This document shows, piece after piece, positions 1 through 11,500 of a stretch of 64,000 bases of DNA. The stretch lies in contig JBANSL010000004.1 of NCBI GenBank assembly GCA_037127255.1, positions 2,232,001 through 2,296,000 on the forward strand, read 5' to 3'. Both the position numbers and the translations under genes were made by a program. This DNA is from Persicaria tinctoria. Its lineage: Eukaryota; Streptophyta; Magnoliopsida; Caryophyllales; Polygonaceae. Every line of letters begins with the position of its first letter. Positions within the stretch are counted from its first letter, which is position 1. The notes under the pieces are model-generated. The model searched no databases and was not told the origin of the DNA. It saw nothing but the letters and a program-made list of their open reading frames with translations.

Positions 1-348
1 CTCTTCTTGAACTACTTGTCCTTTATTTTATGGTTTGGATCTTTAATCTCTCAACCTAAATATCATATAATATGCTCATTTTGGATGTATACCTGACATT
101 TCCTTAATCAAGTCTCACAGTAGGTCAGTCGGGATAGAGAAAATACTTTCTTAATCATTGAATTTATTGTACTTGCTCGATGCCTCCATGTTTCATCTGA
201 GCAGAAGTCAGCATTAATGAACACAATCTGCATATAGCTCCAGAGTTGCATTAGTTGGACTTAGTTTCATTAAATCAAAATTCTGAGGTGCTTCTATATG
301 GCGGCATGAGCTTTAACTAATTATGCATGTATTTTGTTGCTTGAACAG

Positions 349-732
349 AGCGCCCATATTTACCGAAGAAGTTGTCGGGGAGAATGGTGTAGGTGAAGGT
401 GAAATACCTCCAGAAAAATCCTTCTGGGCTAAATACGTAAGTTATTTGTGATGCAAAATAAGACTTGTTTCCAATCATATCCCCATGTACCCTTGATCCT
501 GGTGCTGCGAATCTGTCTTATAATCTTTCACAATTCAATTTAGTTGCCACTTGTTGCCTAATACATTCTGCTGCTATCTACATCTCAGTGGATGTATCTG
601 CTTCCTCTTGGGTTCGTGTTGATGAATGCTATGACCCAAGCCATGAACATTCCAGAGGAACAAGCTGGTGCAGGTGGCCAGGGTGGGGCTGCAGCAGCTA
701 GAGGTGCAGGTGCTGCTGTACGAAGAAGATAG
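349..732 (+). CDS. EMC10: ER membrane protein complex subunit 10, last two exons (partial)
   Basis: The 3' end of a gene that enters from the left; bases 1-348 read as intron. Exon A is 349-436: an acceptor precedes 349, the frame gives APIFTEEVVGENG and ends PPEKSFWAKY, and the donor gtaagt follows at 437. Exon B is 589-732: the acceptor catctcag precedes it, it starts WMYLLPLGFVLMNAM and stops with TAG at 730-732. The KSFWAKYWMYLLPLG block followed by a hydrophobic segment and a Gly/Ala/Arg-rich tail is the C-terminus of EMC10, a single-pass subunit of the ER membrane insertase EMC. The tail (GAGGQGGAAAARGAGAAVRRR) is low complexity, like the glycine-rich tail of animal homologues. EMC inserts tail-anchored and multipass proteins, so it acts in the same compartment as the calreticulin next door, though the two genes are convergent and not an operon. 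The assignment rests on a short C-terminus. Confidence 0.72.
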
Positions 733-1350
733 TGACCTTTATGCTGACATGATGGTTAGAAATGATCTTCCTTGACTTCCTTGTTTGTTATTTATCAATG
801 CAAAAGGGTCTTTAACTTCAGTATAATTCAACTAAATTCAAAAGTTTTATGATGCCAGGTTCCTTCATAACACCATCCAGTGTTCGAGAGGTCCAATTGA
901 TAATGAGGTGCCATGGGGCCTCTTTCTGCGTGTTAAGGAGCAAAGTGAGTCCACTACGGCCTCTATATACAACCTGCACCCATGCGTCTTTCGAAATTAT
1001 ATCGTCTTGTCAGATGTTGACTATATATTGCTTGATGAAAAGATATGCATATTTAAGGATCTGATTTAGTGAAATGGCTCACTGCTAGATTTGATTCATT
1101 ATTGTTAGATCGTACAATAGTTTGAAGCACAAGATAACTATTTATTTGAGTATGTTTTATCCTCCTCACATTGAAACTCACTTGCAAAATGGAACATTGA
1201 ATGACTAATACAACAATGCTGTTATAAAAACAACATTCACCTACAAACTTTAGAGTAAAAACTTGAGAAAATGCCCTATGCAATGGAAGGGGTGGAAATT
1301 TCATAGGAAGGGCAATGACTCTGTCTTTGAATCCATCTCTGTAGAAAGCC
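733..1350. other. Convergent intergenic spacer (3' UTRs of EMC10 and CRT3)
   Basis: About 620 bp between two convergent stop codons. It should contain both 3' untranslated regions. The open frames in it are short, lack family features and overlap the CRT3 tail. No repeat was recognised. Confidence 0.6.
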
Positions 1351-4138
1351 TTAAAGCTCATCCTGCACAAATCACAATCAATGGGAGTAAAATCCCAGTT
1401 AATTCTGTAAAAACCACAAGAGAAAAGCTACAAAGGAAAACGGAACGTAGGATACACTGTTGTCAGTGTGCTTACATGATCGTCGAAGTAACGCTGCAAG
1501 ATTGAAATCACTAGTTAGTATATAGAAATGTGGTCACACTTATGAAAGAAATGAACAATGTTCAATGTTTGCATAAAAACCTTTCTGTATCTGTCTCTGT
1601 AATTCTCCCTGTGACGGTATCGTCTATCACGGTCCCTATCTCTTTTCCTCCTTTCACCCTCTTCCCTTGCCCTTCTTCCTTCCTGCCATAGAAATAACCC
1701 AAATTCAGCTCAACAGTAGATATTGAAACCAAGACTAAAAGCAACTTATAAGTTTTGAAACATAAAATTGGAAAATTGCAGGATTTTAACCTCTTCCTCC
1801 TGGGCTCTTCTGATTTTCTCAGCCTCTTCAAATGCATCCTTTTCAACCTGAAAATATCAGAAGATATGAGTTTGGATTGTGTTATGTATCTGTCTCAGTT
1901 GAGTTGATAACACGAACAAGTTCAAGGCATAGGGTTAGGGCCTGACCTCTCTGTGTGCAAATACATCGTCAATGACTTGTTTTGCATACTCTGGATCGTC
2001 ACAAATCAATATATTGTCGAAAACTGAACCACCCTTCACCTGAAATTTGACAGAAGTGTTCAACTCTCATCTCTTCATATAAAAATAGAAGATTCAAGTA
2101 AAACGGGTGAATGAACGAGTTTCCTATGAATTACCTGCCACACTTCTATGCCCACGTATTTGATTGGCTTCATCACATAGAGATCAGGGTCATCTTCAAA
2201 CTCTGATGGAAAGCAAGAAGAAAATATTCTCACATTTTAGATAGATTGAAGATTAAAGGCTTGAATTCAAGGAAAAAGTCAAGAAATTGTCACAGGGGGA
2301 ACCTGGGTTATCAATCCATGGAGTCCTCCACTTCCCTTTGTAGTTCGGATTCTTGATTTTCTGTCATGGAAAGGAAGAGTTTCAGATTCAATAAACTTTG
2401 CCAGCCAAATACACTTTCTTTTATAGTTGTACTAGCTTACCCTTCTCCTCCATGGTCCCTTGTATTCTGGATTCGGTATGGTAGGGGGTCTCCATATACC
2501 ATCTTCATCTTCATCCCAGTGCTCAGGCTACTCAATCAGATAAAGAACATCAGAAATCTTAAGTTCGAACACTAAAGAGAATTAAATCAAAGTTTGAGCA
2601 ATCTGATTATACCTTTTTGGCATCTGGGTCTGGAATCTCTGCTGGAATTGAATCATAACCCTGAAAACCAACACTATCAATGGCACCCAAAGTTCAATGG
2701 CATTAAAAGACATGATGAAAAGTCGTATATACCTCAGGCTTGACACTATTAGGGTCTTCGATATATTCTGGTTCTTTGTCCCAATCGGCAGGCTGCAAGA
2801 GCAAAAATGTCTCAGTACTCTGAAAAGATTAGGCAATTTTGAGAAGCAAAATGCAGTGTTTTGTTGTTTCTTAAAGCATGAATTGAAGACCTTTTTGGCA
2901 TTAACATCTTTGATCTTTCGCGGGGGGAGGATATCCCAATCCGTGTACATGCTTCCCGAGTCCTTCTCTCGGTTATCAATCAGGATGCTATATGATGCAT
3001 CCGGCCTCAGTATCAATGTGTAGAAATGAGTTAACTTGTCAGTCTCGCATTCTAGATTCTTCTTAAGTGGATAGTTCTGCCCTTGGTAAGATAGAATCAA
3101 ATGGAGCTTTTTCGTGTCCGTGCCACATAGATCCGGTCCAAACATCACACTGTTCAGGGTGGGAAAACAACTCAATAAGAACTCACAATATGTAGTTGTA
3201 GGAAACCATTCGGAGTTTATTTTAGCATTGAGATGAGCATCACAGACCTGTAAGGAGTATCCCCACCGAATTTCTTCTGGTTGACATATCCAGATAATAG
3301 CTTAATGTAGCCACCACCACACTCTATCTCCTGCTCGAACTTCACCGAGTACTGGAGGACTAGTGTCCTGTTCTTGTTGTTGAATTCCTCAGGCAACTTT
3401 GCAGATATTGCAAAGTGCTTTGCATCAGAAGATGTTTGGATCCCTACAAAGAGTTCAAAAGAATCACCTTTACTCAGCTGATGAATTCTTATGATATGTT
3501 CTTCAGTTAACAACCCTAGGGGCCCCATCAAGGTCAGCTCTTGTGAGATTAGTCGGGTCCACAAACTCATGAAAATTCAGTTCATCCGGGTCTAGAAAAA
3601 CTATAGTGACTGAAAAAAAGTTCAATCTTTCAAGCTGATACAAGACTTTTTGCCGATGAGGCGTTAACACAAAAGGAGCCACCAAAGCACATCAGAATTC
3701 AAAAAGATTGAAACTTTAGCATCTCCTAGCTAAACAACATGAACATTTCAGTTGCTGTAATTGTACATTTCAGAATTTATAGACAAACTGATACCTCTGT
3801 CATCAGGATCACCAGCCCATTTCCCAGCTGTGTGCTTAAAGTAACCTGCTTTGCCTTCACTGCTCTTCCAATCTGAGTGCACCCACCTGTCCTGCCACCC
3901 CTCTTCTCTCCATCACCACAAAAACAGTCCACATCAGTACATATAACAGATTAAGGGCGTGTTTGGCATCGCCCAAGTATCGGGTTAGAAAAGGTACATG
4001 AAGACAAAGTAAAAAGAAAGAGGTACCTTCAAATTTCTCTTCAAAGATGATTTCCCCTAAAACTGGGTGGGATTGAGAGATGATTTGCAGCACAAGAAGA
4101 GATAGCAGCACTGCACTAGGAAGAGGAAGTTTTGCCAT
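1351..4138 (-). CDS. CRT3: Calreticulin-3, complete, 14 exons
   Basis: Lectin chaperone of the ER lumen that binds monoglucosylated N-glycans and Ca2+; plant CRT3 is known for maturing receptor kinases such as EFR. Exons: 4027-4138, 3795-3902, 3248-3443, 2891-3149, 2733-2792, 2613-2660, 2441-2527, 2303-2360, 2135-2202, 1947-2039, 1791-1847, 1581-1682, 1476-1493, 1351-1362. They sum to 1278 nt (425 aa), the family's usual length. A signal peptide (about residues 1-27, ending HPVLG) precedes [15 protein letters not shown]. The globular domain has CGGGYIKLL and [10 protein letters not shown]. The P-domain has repeats such as [13 protein letters not shown] and [12 protein letters not shown]. The C-terminus is basic ([20 protein letters not shown]) rather than acidic, which marks the CRT3 class. 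The last two exons are tiny (18 and 12 nt) and the HDEL retention signal is split: H ends one, DEL-stop forms the other. All phases agree and no lesion is seen. Confidence 0.93.
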
Positions 4139-4180
4139 TTGGCGACTTGAAACTGCACCTTACTAGAGGAACCAAAATCT

Positions 4181-4190
4181 CCTTATATGA
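4181..4190 (-). promoter_or_regulatory. Possible TATA box of CRT3
   Basis: The minus strand reads TCATATAAGG about 45-50 nt before the ATG at 4138. The leader would then be very short, so this is a weak call. A palindromic ATTGGCCAAT (CCAAT box on both strands) lies further upstream near 4327-4336. I saw no complete ER-stress element. Confidence 0.3.
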
Positions 4191-5348
4191 TGCACAAAAT
4201 CACAAAGTTGCCTAAGAGTTTGTGTTAATTACATCTTTGCCATGAACTTTTTTTATTTTATTTTATCTGTATTTTTTGTATGTATTAATATGAACAAACA
4301 GCCAATCAGAGATGAGATGATTCCTTCATTGGCCAATCATATTTCTCTAGCTTGTTGCAGGTGGGGGCACTTGAGTCACCATCAGTTTGAATATTCCTGC
4401 TTTCAGAGAGAGGAAGACTTGAAAAATTCAACCTCCATTAATTTGTAAGTGCTCGTCAGTGTGTAGACTTTAGAGACGACTCCAGCAGGTCAGTGGGGAC
4501 TAAAATGGTGAACGTGTAAGACGATTTTGTAGGAAAAATGAGATCTTTGCTCATATGATTTTACAGTTAAATTAACTGTTCATTCCAATTAGGGTTGTTA
4601 GTTTCGGTTCACACAAAGATCTGAATTTGTGCACCTAAGTAGAGCTGACAAGATCCGACCTGAATACGACCTGACTCAAGCACTTAATATACCTGACATT
4701 AACCTGATCTAACATTGATCGAACCCGAATGGATATTACCCGTCACTAAAAAACGAAGTCATGGTGATGGGTTTTGTCCAGGATCTTTCAAGTCTTCCTC
4801 ACCGTGTTCCAGGCAGCTTCACTATACAGAGGAATGCTAGACTTTTACCAAGAGTATTTGGGGGGCCAACTGGGGTTGACCCAGAAGTCTTCCTTTACCG
4901 TACCAAACATTCTCAGCTCACTGTTTCAATGTATTGTTGTTCTACTATGATGAAAATATGATTATCCATTTCGTGTCGAATTCATCTAATAAGTGGAAAA
5001 AACAACCACCGATCCGAATCATACTCGATATCGAAAACTTTTGTATTCGATGAAATCACATATATGATACAAATTCGACTATAAAATAACAGAATTAGAT
5101 CAATCAAATAAAGTGTACATGTAACAACATTAAAATCAACACTGAAACGTTGAATTTTACTCCAAATTACTAAAAACATGAAAACCTTGGGGATGATCAT
5201 AAAAATACTAAAAAAACAAATACAAATAAACTCCAGTTTTAAAGTTTAACCCAACATTAAATCTAGTTGATTAGTCGAATATGTATTAGTTTTGGTAGAA
5301 ATGGAACCTTAAAAAAGCTAAAAAACATCATTTTTTTTTTAATGAATT
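4191..5348. other. Intergenic region upstream of CRT3 and downstream of DCL2
   Basis: About 1.15 kb, AT-rich, presumably holding the CRT3 promoter at its left end. A plus-strand open frame at 4761-4961 (66 codons, containing LPHRVPGSFTIQRNARLL) has protein-like composition but I do not recognise it; it could be a captured gene fragment. Otherwise I see nothing structured. Confidence 0.5.
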
Positions 5349-5467
5349 AGACGTTATCGAATCTTTGCAGAGGCAGTCTTCATGGACTCAGGGTACGACA
5401 AAGACGTAGTCTTCGAAAGCCTGAAGCCGCTGCTGACGCCTGAGTCACTGAAGATCCATCCGGTGCA
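5349..5467 (+). pseudogene. Inverted fragment of the DCL2 RNase IIIb exon
   Basis: A 119-bp stretch on the plus strand matches the coding strand of DCL2 exon 20 (minus strand, 5770-5901). It reads [20 protein letters not shown] where the gene reads [20 protein letters not shown]. By eye it differs by about eight substitutions, one single-base deletion and one 12-base deletion (the EPLV-coding part), roughly 93% identity elsewhere. It has no start or splice context of its own. It lies 77 bp beyond the DCL2 stop codon in opposite orientation, so a DCL2 transcript running about 200 nt past its stop would contain both arms of a hairpin. Confidence 0.85.
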
Positions 5468-5543
5468 ATCGGACCGAATCGGTATATCATAACAGAGTAG
5501 CCTATTTCTAACATGACAGTCTTGGATTCTGGCGATATTAGGA

Positions 5544-8500
5544 TCATACACTTGACATCCCGGGAAGACTGTCCTTCAGCGACTTCAAGATGGCACGGGA
5601 TGAGATCTTCTGTGCCAGCTTCTTGTCAGTTGCAGTGCAGGTGTGGCTATGCACACTCCCTCCAGAGGCTTCAACCTCGAGGGTGTACGAAAAAGTGCCA
5701 TCGATCTGCCTGCAGACCACAGGCTTCGTCGCAACGAAGTGGTGCTTTTGACACAGCAGCTGCAGCTCCTGCACCGGATGGATCTTCAGCGTCTCAGGCG
5801 TCACCAATGGCTCCAGCAGCGGCTTCAGGCTTTCGAAGACTACGTCTTTGTCATACCCTGAGTCCACGAAGATTGCCCCTGCCAAAGACTCGATAACGTC
5901 TGCTATCACCTTTGGAAACCGAATGTCAAACTCCCATCCAAATGCCGCTTCTGAGAGCAATTGCTCGCAACTTTGGATGGTGGCGATAAGATCTCTGTGG
6001 AGATCGCTCGAGGCATGGAGTATATGATTGTGCAACCCGACTCGGATAGCTGAATACGCATAGCAATCATTGTTGACAGAAGCTGATCTCATGTCAGTCA
6101 ACAAGCCGGGCGATAGTCCAGGGTGTTTCGAGAAGAGATGCAAGGTTATAAGATGATCCAAAACCGCATCCCCGAGATACTCTAACCTCTGTCGAAGAAA
6201 GGAGTCTGTTAGCGATATGTAAAGACCGAAGAACATAACTCGAATGCACACTACACCTTACTTGGTAGCACCACGGAATCTCAGGCATCATGTATGATCC
6301 GTGTGTCAACGCCTCGACCAGCAAAGACGGGTCACGAAACGAATACTTCAACAAGGATTGAAGATGGTTGATGTTGATTTTAGCATAAGTCTCGGGATCA
6401 GCCTGGAACCGCCTGTCGTAGGGTATGTAGGAGAAGTCGGCCTCAATGCCGAGCCAGCTCATGAAGGACAAGGCAGCCCCTTCGCCGCCACAGCTAAGGA
6501 ATGCACCGATCAGTGCTTCGACAACATCAGCCACTCTCTTGGATTTGAGCCTCTGGGTTCCGATTTTATACACTCCTTTACCAGGGGCAACCTCCTCCTT
6601 TCCGAGCAAATGATCATTGCTCGGATCACCGGATATGCACCAATGCTTTGCCTCAAATAGCCGATCACGAATGAATCCCTACATATATAGGTGCACAAAA
6701 ATGTTAACACTAGAAGTGTTATTCGAGCCGAACGAGTCGATCACGAGTAAATGAACGAGCTCGAGCCGAGTTTTAAGCAATTTTACTTATTCATAACATA
6801 TTAACTTAAAAGGAAATTTTAGGAATTCCATAAAATTCGAGCTATTTGAGCTTAAATCGAACTAGCCGAGCTCGAGCTGCCCAACTCATATAACAACCCT
6901 AGTTATAACACGACCTATAAAAGCGAGAGTCGATAGTTGAAGTGCACGAAGCATACCGGGATCTTTCGTCTGCAGCCAAGCTTGCAGAGCGTAGCATTCG
7001 AGATAATCCGTTCCCTCTTGAGGCTCAGTAGGCCTTCATGGTGATTCTGGTGCCTCTTGAACAGCATCTGACTCACAGCATACTTGAGAAAAGAGTCACC
7101 AAGAGTCTCTAGGGACTCCAAATGATATGCCTCTTGACACTTTTTCGCCGTTATTGCTTCGAGGATCTACGACAACAAGCAGTCGATAAGGATAATCCAT
7201 TCACTTACGAAGGGAAAGAGCTCCGAAACAAGTACCTTCATGGTTGGAATAAGGACTACATTTCGCGTGCACTGATCCGCATAAGCCCTTTGTAAGCTCG
7301 CTGCGACAAGGAGGGACTCCAACCGGTGCATGATCAAGGGGACGAGCGAGAAGGTGTGGAAGGTAGTCATGGATACCGGAGTCATGATCACATAGCAGAG
7401 TTCGGGAGGCAGCTCACAGTATGTGTGTTCGGATCCTGGAACGAAAGCATTAAGACTGAGATGTCGATGATGGAAACGAAAGGGCTATGTATGTCGAAAT
7501 TCTTAACCTTTTCGCTTTCGTTGGCCACATCTTAGGAGAAAGTTGTGTAGTCGAAACATAGGCTTCACACTGAGCAAAACTTCATTCTCGAAGCAAAGAT
7601 CGATGCCATACCTGTAACAACAACAACATCCCGGGCCTGGGGGTCAGGATATACGCACTCTTTTTCCGAACAAGTCGAGAAAGTGTTTCTGATTTTGAAT
7701 GCATTAAGATCTGGAAAAATGTGGTAAGGAAAGGGAACGAACTTGTTCTTGAAGTAGTCTTTGTAGGTAGTCGAATCCTCTTCGCCCTCATTCGTAATCA
7801 TGCCAGAGTTGATGTTTAAGTTGTTCAAGAATCCGCTAACATGGTACATTCGACCATTGTGAGGAGTATAAAGCAAGCAGTTCTTGAGCATACACCGACA
7901 AATCAAGCCGTTCTTCGTGTTGATTCGAGTGGATTCCTTGGTGAAAGGGCAGTTTTCGAGACACTTTGATACATCATCTTGGCGATGAAACAATGCTGAG
8001 CTAATGTACCTCCAATCAATGGCTGGTAAAGTCTTCGGCGAGCCAGTTGTTGGGAGGATCAGGTAGTCCAAACGCGCACAATCGCAGCTCACTTTGACGG
8101 CATCTATCAGCTTATTGAGCTCGTCGAAGCTATGATCAACTAGAGCTCTGAAGACAACAACCTGAAATATTCGAGCCAAGACTACCTGCACAAGAAATGA
8201 ATATAAGATTTTAGTTTAATTAACTTTTGAAATCATAGCTTTTCATCAGCTACCCTACCAGCTATCTTTTTACCAAACATAGCCTTACCCGGGTGTGACT
8301 AAACTCGGCCTTTCCCAAATACTTCATCTTCACATCCATACTCCCTCGGTTAACTTGAATGTTTCCTAGAGAGCTACATTCGTCTAGATTGAGCTTCGTC
8401 TTGAGAGCCAAGATCACATTGTGCACGGGGACACTGCAATCGAAGCTCGTCTTCAGCTCAAGTAGGTAGCCATGGTATGACTCTGACTCATGTCCAATAG

Positions 8501-11500
8501 ACCTGATACTGACTAACTCGGGTGGGAAGTAGCGAGCTTGTTCGTCATTGTATGGCTCCTCTTCATCTAACATTTCAAGGTAAGTAAAGAACATAAGTGT
8601 TGAAAGAATGTGAATAAACCAAAAAGAGGACACAACCCTAGGTCACGAGTCCCAACAGACTACAGTAATAAGAGCAATTTCCCAAATTCATCATAAAAAA
8701 GAGAGTTGTTTTTGCTTGCTTGCTTACCGAGTTCTTCGACATCCGCCTCTTCCATGGTATCGGGAACTAGATGATCAGTTAACTCACCCATCTCGTGGAG
8801 CTTCTTGCAAGCTTCCAAGCAAGCCCTTTGCTTCGACGCCTTGTCGCAGCCTTTGGCAGTTACTGACTGAAGTGGACAGCTATTCGGAAACTGCAAAGTG
8901 CAAGTCTCCAAGGCATTGTCAATGATGAAACGCGGTGTTGGCTTGAAGTACCTGCAGGACATGAAAGCCACTGCAGGCTTAGAAACATTGATCAGATACC
9001 GAGAAATTGGTAAGAGTTTTCGACAAATTACTCGTCTGATGGAAGCCTTGAGCAGTAGAAGTTGATCAGAGAGACACTGTAACTCAATGTTACTGCTGCT
9101 CCAGTCTTTTCCACGCGATACACCGTCTGATCCGACGTGCTAAGCTGCATTGGTTCACAGGGAATCGACGAGTGTTGTAGAGCCTCAGAACGCATCGTTT
9201 CAATGCTCGCCATGAAGATGTTCGCTTGAGCTAGCGCTGAGTCGTCTCCGCTGCTCATCAAACAAATCAGTCAACAACAACAAGCATCAATTCAATGTTA
9301 TTAGAAGCCTGATCCGGATCTCTACATAGAATCTTTTTTGTCTTTAGAATCTTAACGGATCTATATAATCTTGCGATCCTAAAGTTTTATTAACAGTTTA
9401 TATTTTCTAAACATTTATTTTGTTTCATTGGTTAATTTTGAGGTGTTTAAAACGTACGCATTCATGTATAAAATGTGAAAAATGGCTTAGAGACAATTAT
9501 TTTCAAGTCTTTTAACCAATATGGTAATGTCTAAGGTCAGAAGTGTAACTTTTTATGTCTTGAAGCGAAAACATTTTGTCTAAATGACATCTTTTTTCCT
9601 AATTATAGAATTTTAAATTAAATGACATCTTTTTTTCCTAATTATAGAATTTTAAATTAAATGACATCTTTTTTTCCTAATTTATAAAACTTTAAATTAA
9701 GCTACTTTGTAGATCGGATCGAAAGATCCTCAAAATATAATTATATATTACGATCCGATCTACAGATACCGTTGTTATTCGATCCTAGAATCCTAATTCT
9801 AATAACCTTCACAAGCATTAAGTTTTTAGACATTAAGGCTCCTTTCAAGGATGAAAAAAACATGATACCTTTTCACCATGAGAATGAACTCTGAGTTCTT
9901 CATCCGAGCTCGTCCTCTAGATTGAATGAAGCTGCAAATGTTGGACGAAGGATCGAATCTTACAACCAAGTTGCAGCTCTGAACATCCAGGCCCTCCTCA
10001 AGAACCGAAGACGCGACAATGATATTCGTCTACAAGTGCAACATCTCTTGGTTAAGTACTATACACAACAATGCAGTAAGAAATGAAGATTGAGATCAAC
10101 GAATTCATACTTTCCCTTCACGAAACTCGTCGATGATCTTCTTCTGTTCCACTCTGCTCTGCGACTGCAACACATTCTTGTTACCAGCAACGTACTTCGT
10201 CTCCCACTCGCAGTCTCTCCGAAGCACTTCTTGCAGAAAAGATTGAAGGGAAATCGCGGTGACAACCCTCTCGACGAAGACTATACACCTCAAGTCTCTT
10301 GTGTCCCTTCAAGTGTAAAGAAACACATGTTTTTTTCATAAAGAGAACTATGTTTTTTTTCCTTAGAAAGTACAGTGGATTACCAAGTGAAGACAACGAA
10401 CCTGTACTCGCGAAGGGATACAAGAAGAGACATCACCTTCTTGGACAAGAAACCAACTTTCGTATTAGCCTCAATGCCATCATAGATTGACCATCCTGAG
10501 CACGAAGGAAAATACGACAAGAACAGGCTTTGCACGTCGAGATTGAAGCCTTCCAAGACGGATTTAACAAGGGCATTCTTGCTCCAGTAGTGCCTATCTT
10601 CTACTGAAGAGTAGGACTCTACTGCCTGATACACACACAGGAGGAGGTTTGAGAAGTCATATATAGTTCCTTACTCGAAAAACGACAACACAGAACCAAG
10701 TAATGGCTATGGCAGTACCTTCAAAGCAAGCCAAAGACCGAGTTCACATACACAGTACGCGAACGTTGAGGCCAGGCGGTTTAGTTTCTTCTTGCAAGAT
10801 TTTTGTATAGACTTTCTGACAGATTTCTCCTGGAGAGAGCTCATGTGCTGAAATATCGTCACATGAGACATTATCAATATCCTAAAACCAATTGGCAATG
10901 GGAGGAGTAGCCGACTAGTTTATATACTAATTAAGGCTTGTTTGTTCATATTATCAATGTGAGACTCTTTGGTCTCTTCACATTCTCCCAACAAGAACGA
11001 AATTGCGCTATAAGAAATCAAGCATACCTTTGCCAGCAACTCGGATAGCTTGGAGTTTACATCCTTAAAAAGAGGAGGAAGACTTTGGTCATAAAACTTG
11101 AACTTGGCGGTTGGAAACGAAATGCAATCAGCAAGCACAGATTGGTTGGCACAAGTGTAAACCTTCAACAGACAAAAATTTCATCCATCATGAGATTACT
11201 AGACAACGACGAAATTAAGATAACCAAAACACAAGGCAGAAAAATCAGTATTTACCTTGGAATCCATGAGATTCTCAAGCTGTTTAATCTTTTCCCAATA
11301 GTCAGTAGCTGCAAGAAATTGACAAGTTTTTAACATTGATAGGAAACCATTTTATGTTAAGAACTCTAAGAGTTATGAGAGGATACATACTTTTTGCTTT
11401 AACCAGAGACGCCGTCATACCAAATATCCTCGGAACTTCAGGCTTGTGTAAGAGGGGATGATAGAACTCCTGCAGATACAATACAAAACATTATGAATCC

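Noticed and set aside
465..701. Plus-strand 78-codon frame over the EMC10 terminal exon
   Set aside because: Overlaps the true exon 589-732 in another frame and starts inside an intron.
2582..3175. Single 197-codon minus-strand frame
   Set aside because: It is CRT3 exon 4 read through into introns; exon phases and family alignment support the spliced form.
7565..8191. DCL2 exon 15 as a terminal exon of a shorter protein
   Set aside because: The extra frame after 7743 matches the SINE-like sequence rather than Dicer, and exon 16 ([14 protein letters not shown]) restores the family alignment. Retained here only as a possible intron-retention product.
10090..10490. Plus-strand frames of 60-83 codons across DCL2 exons 9-10
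   Set aside because: Antisense shadows of the helicase exons with no family features.
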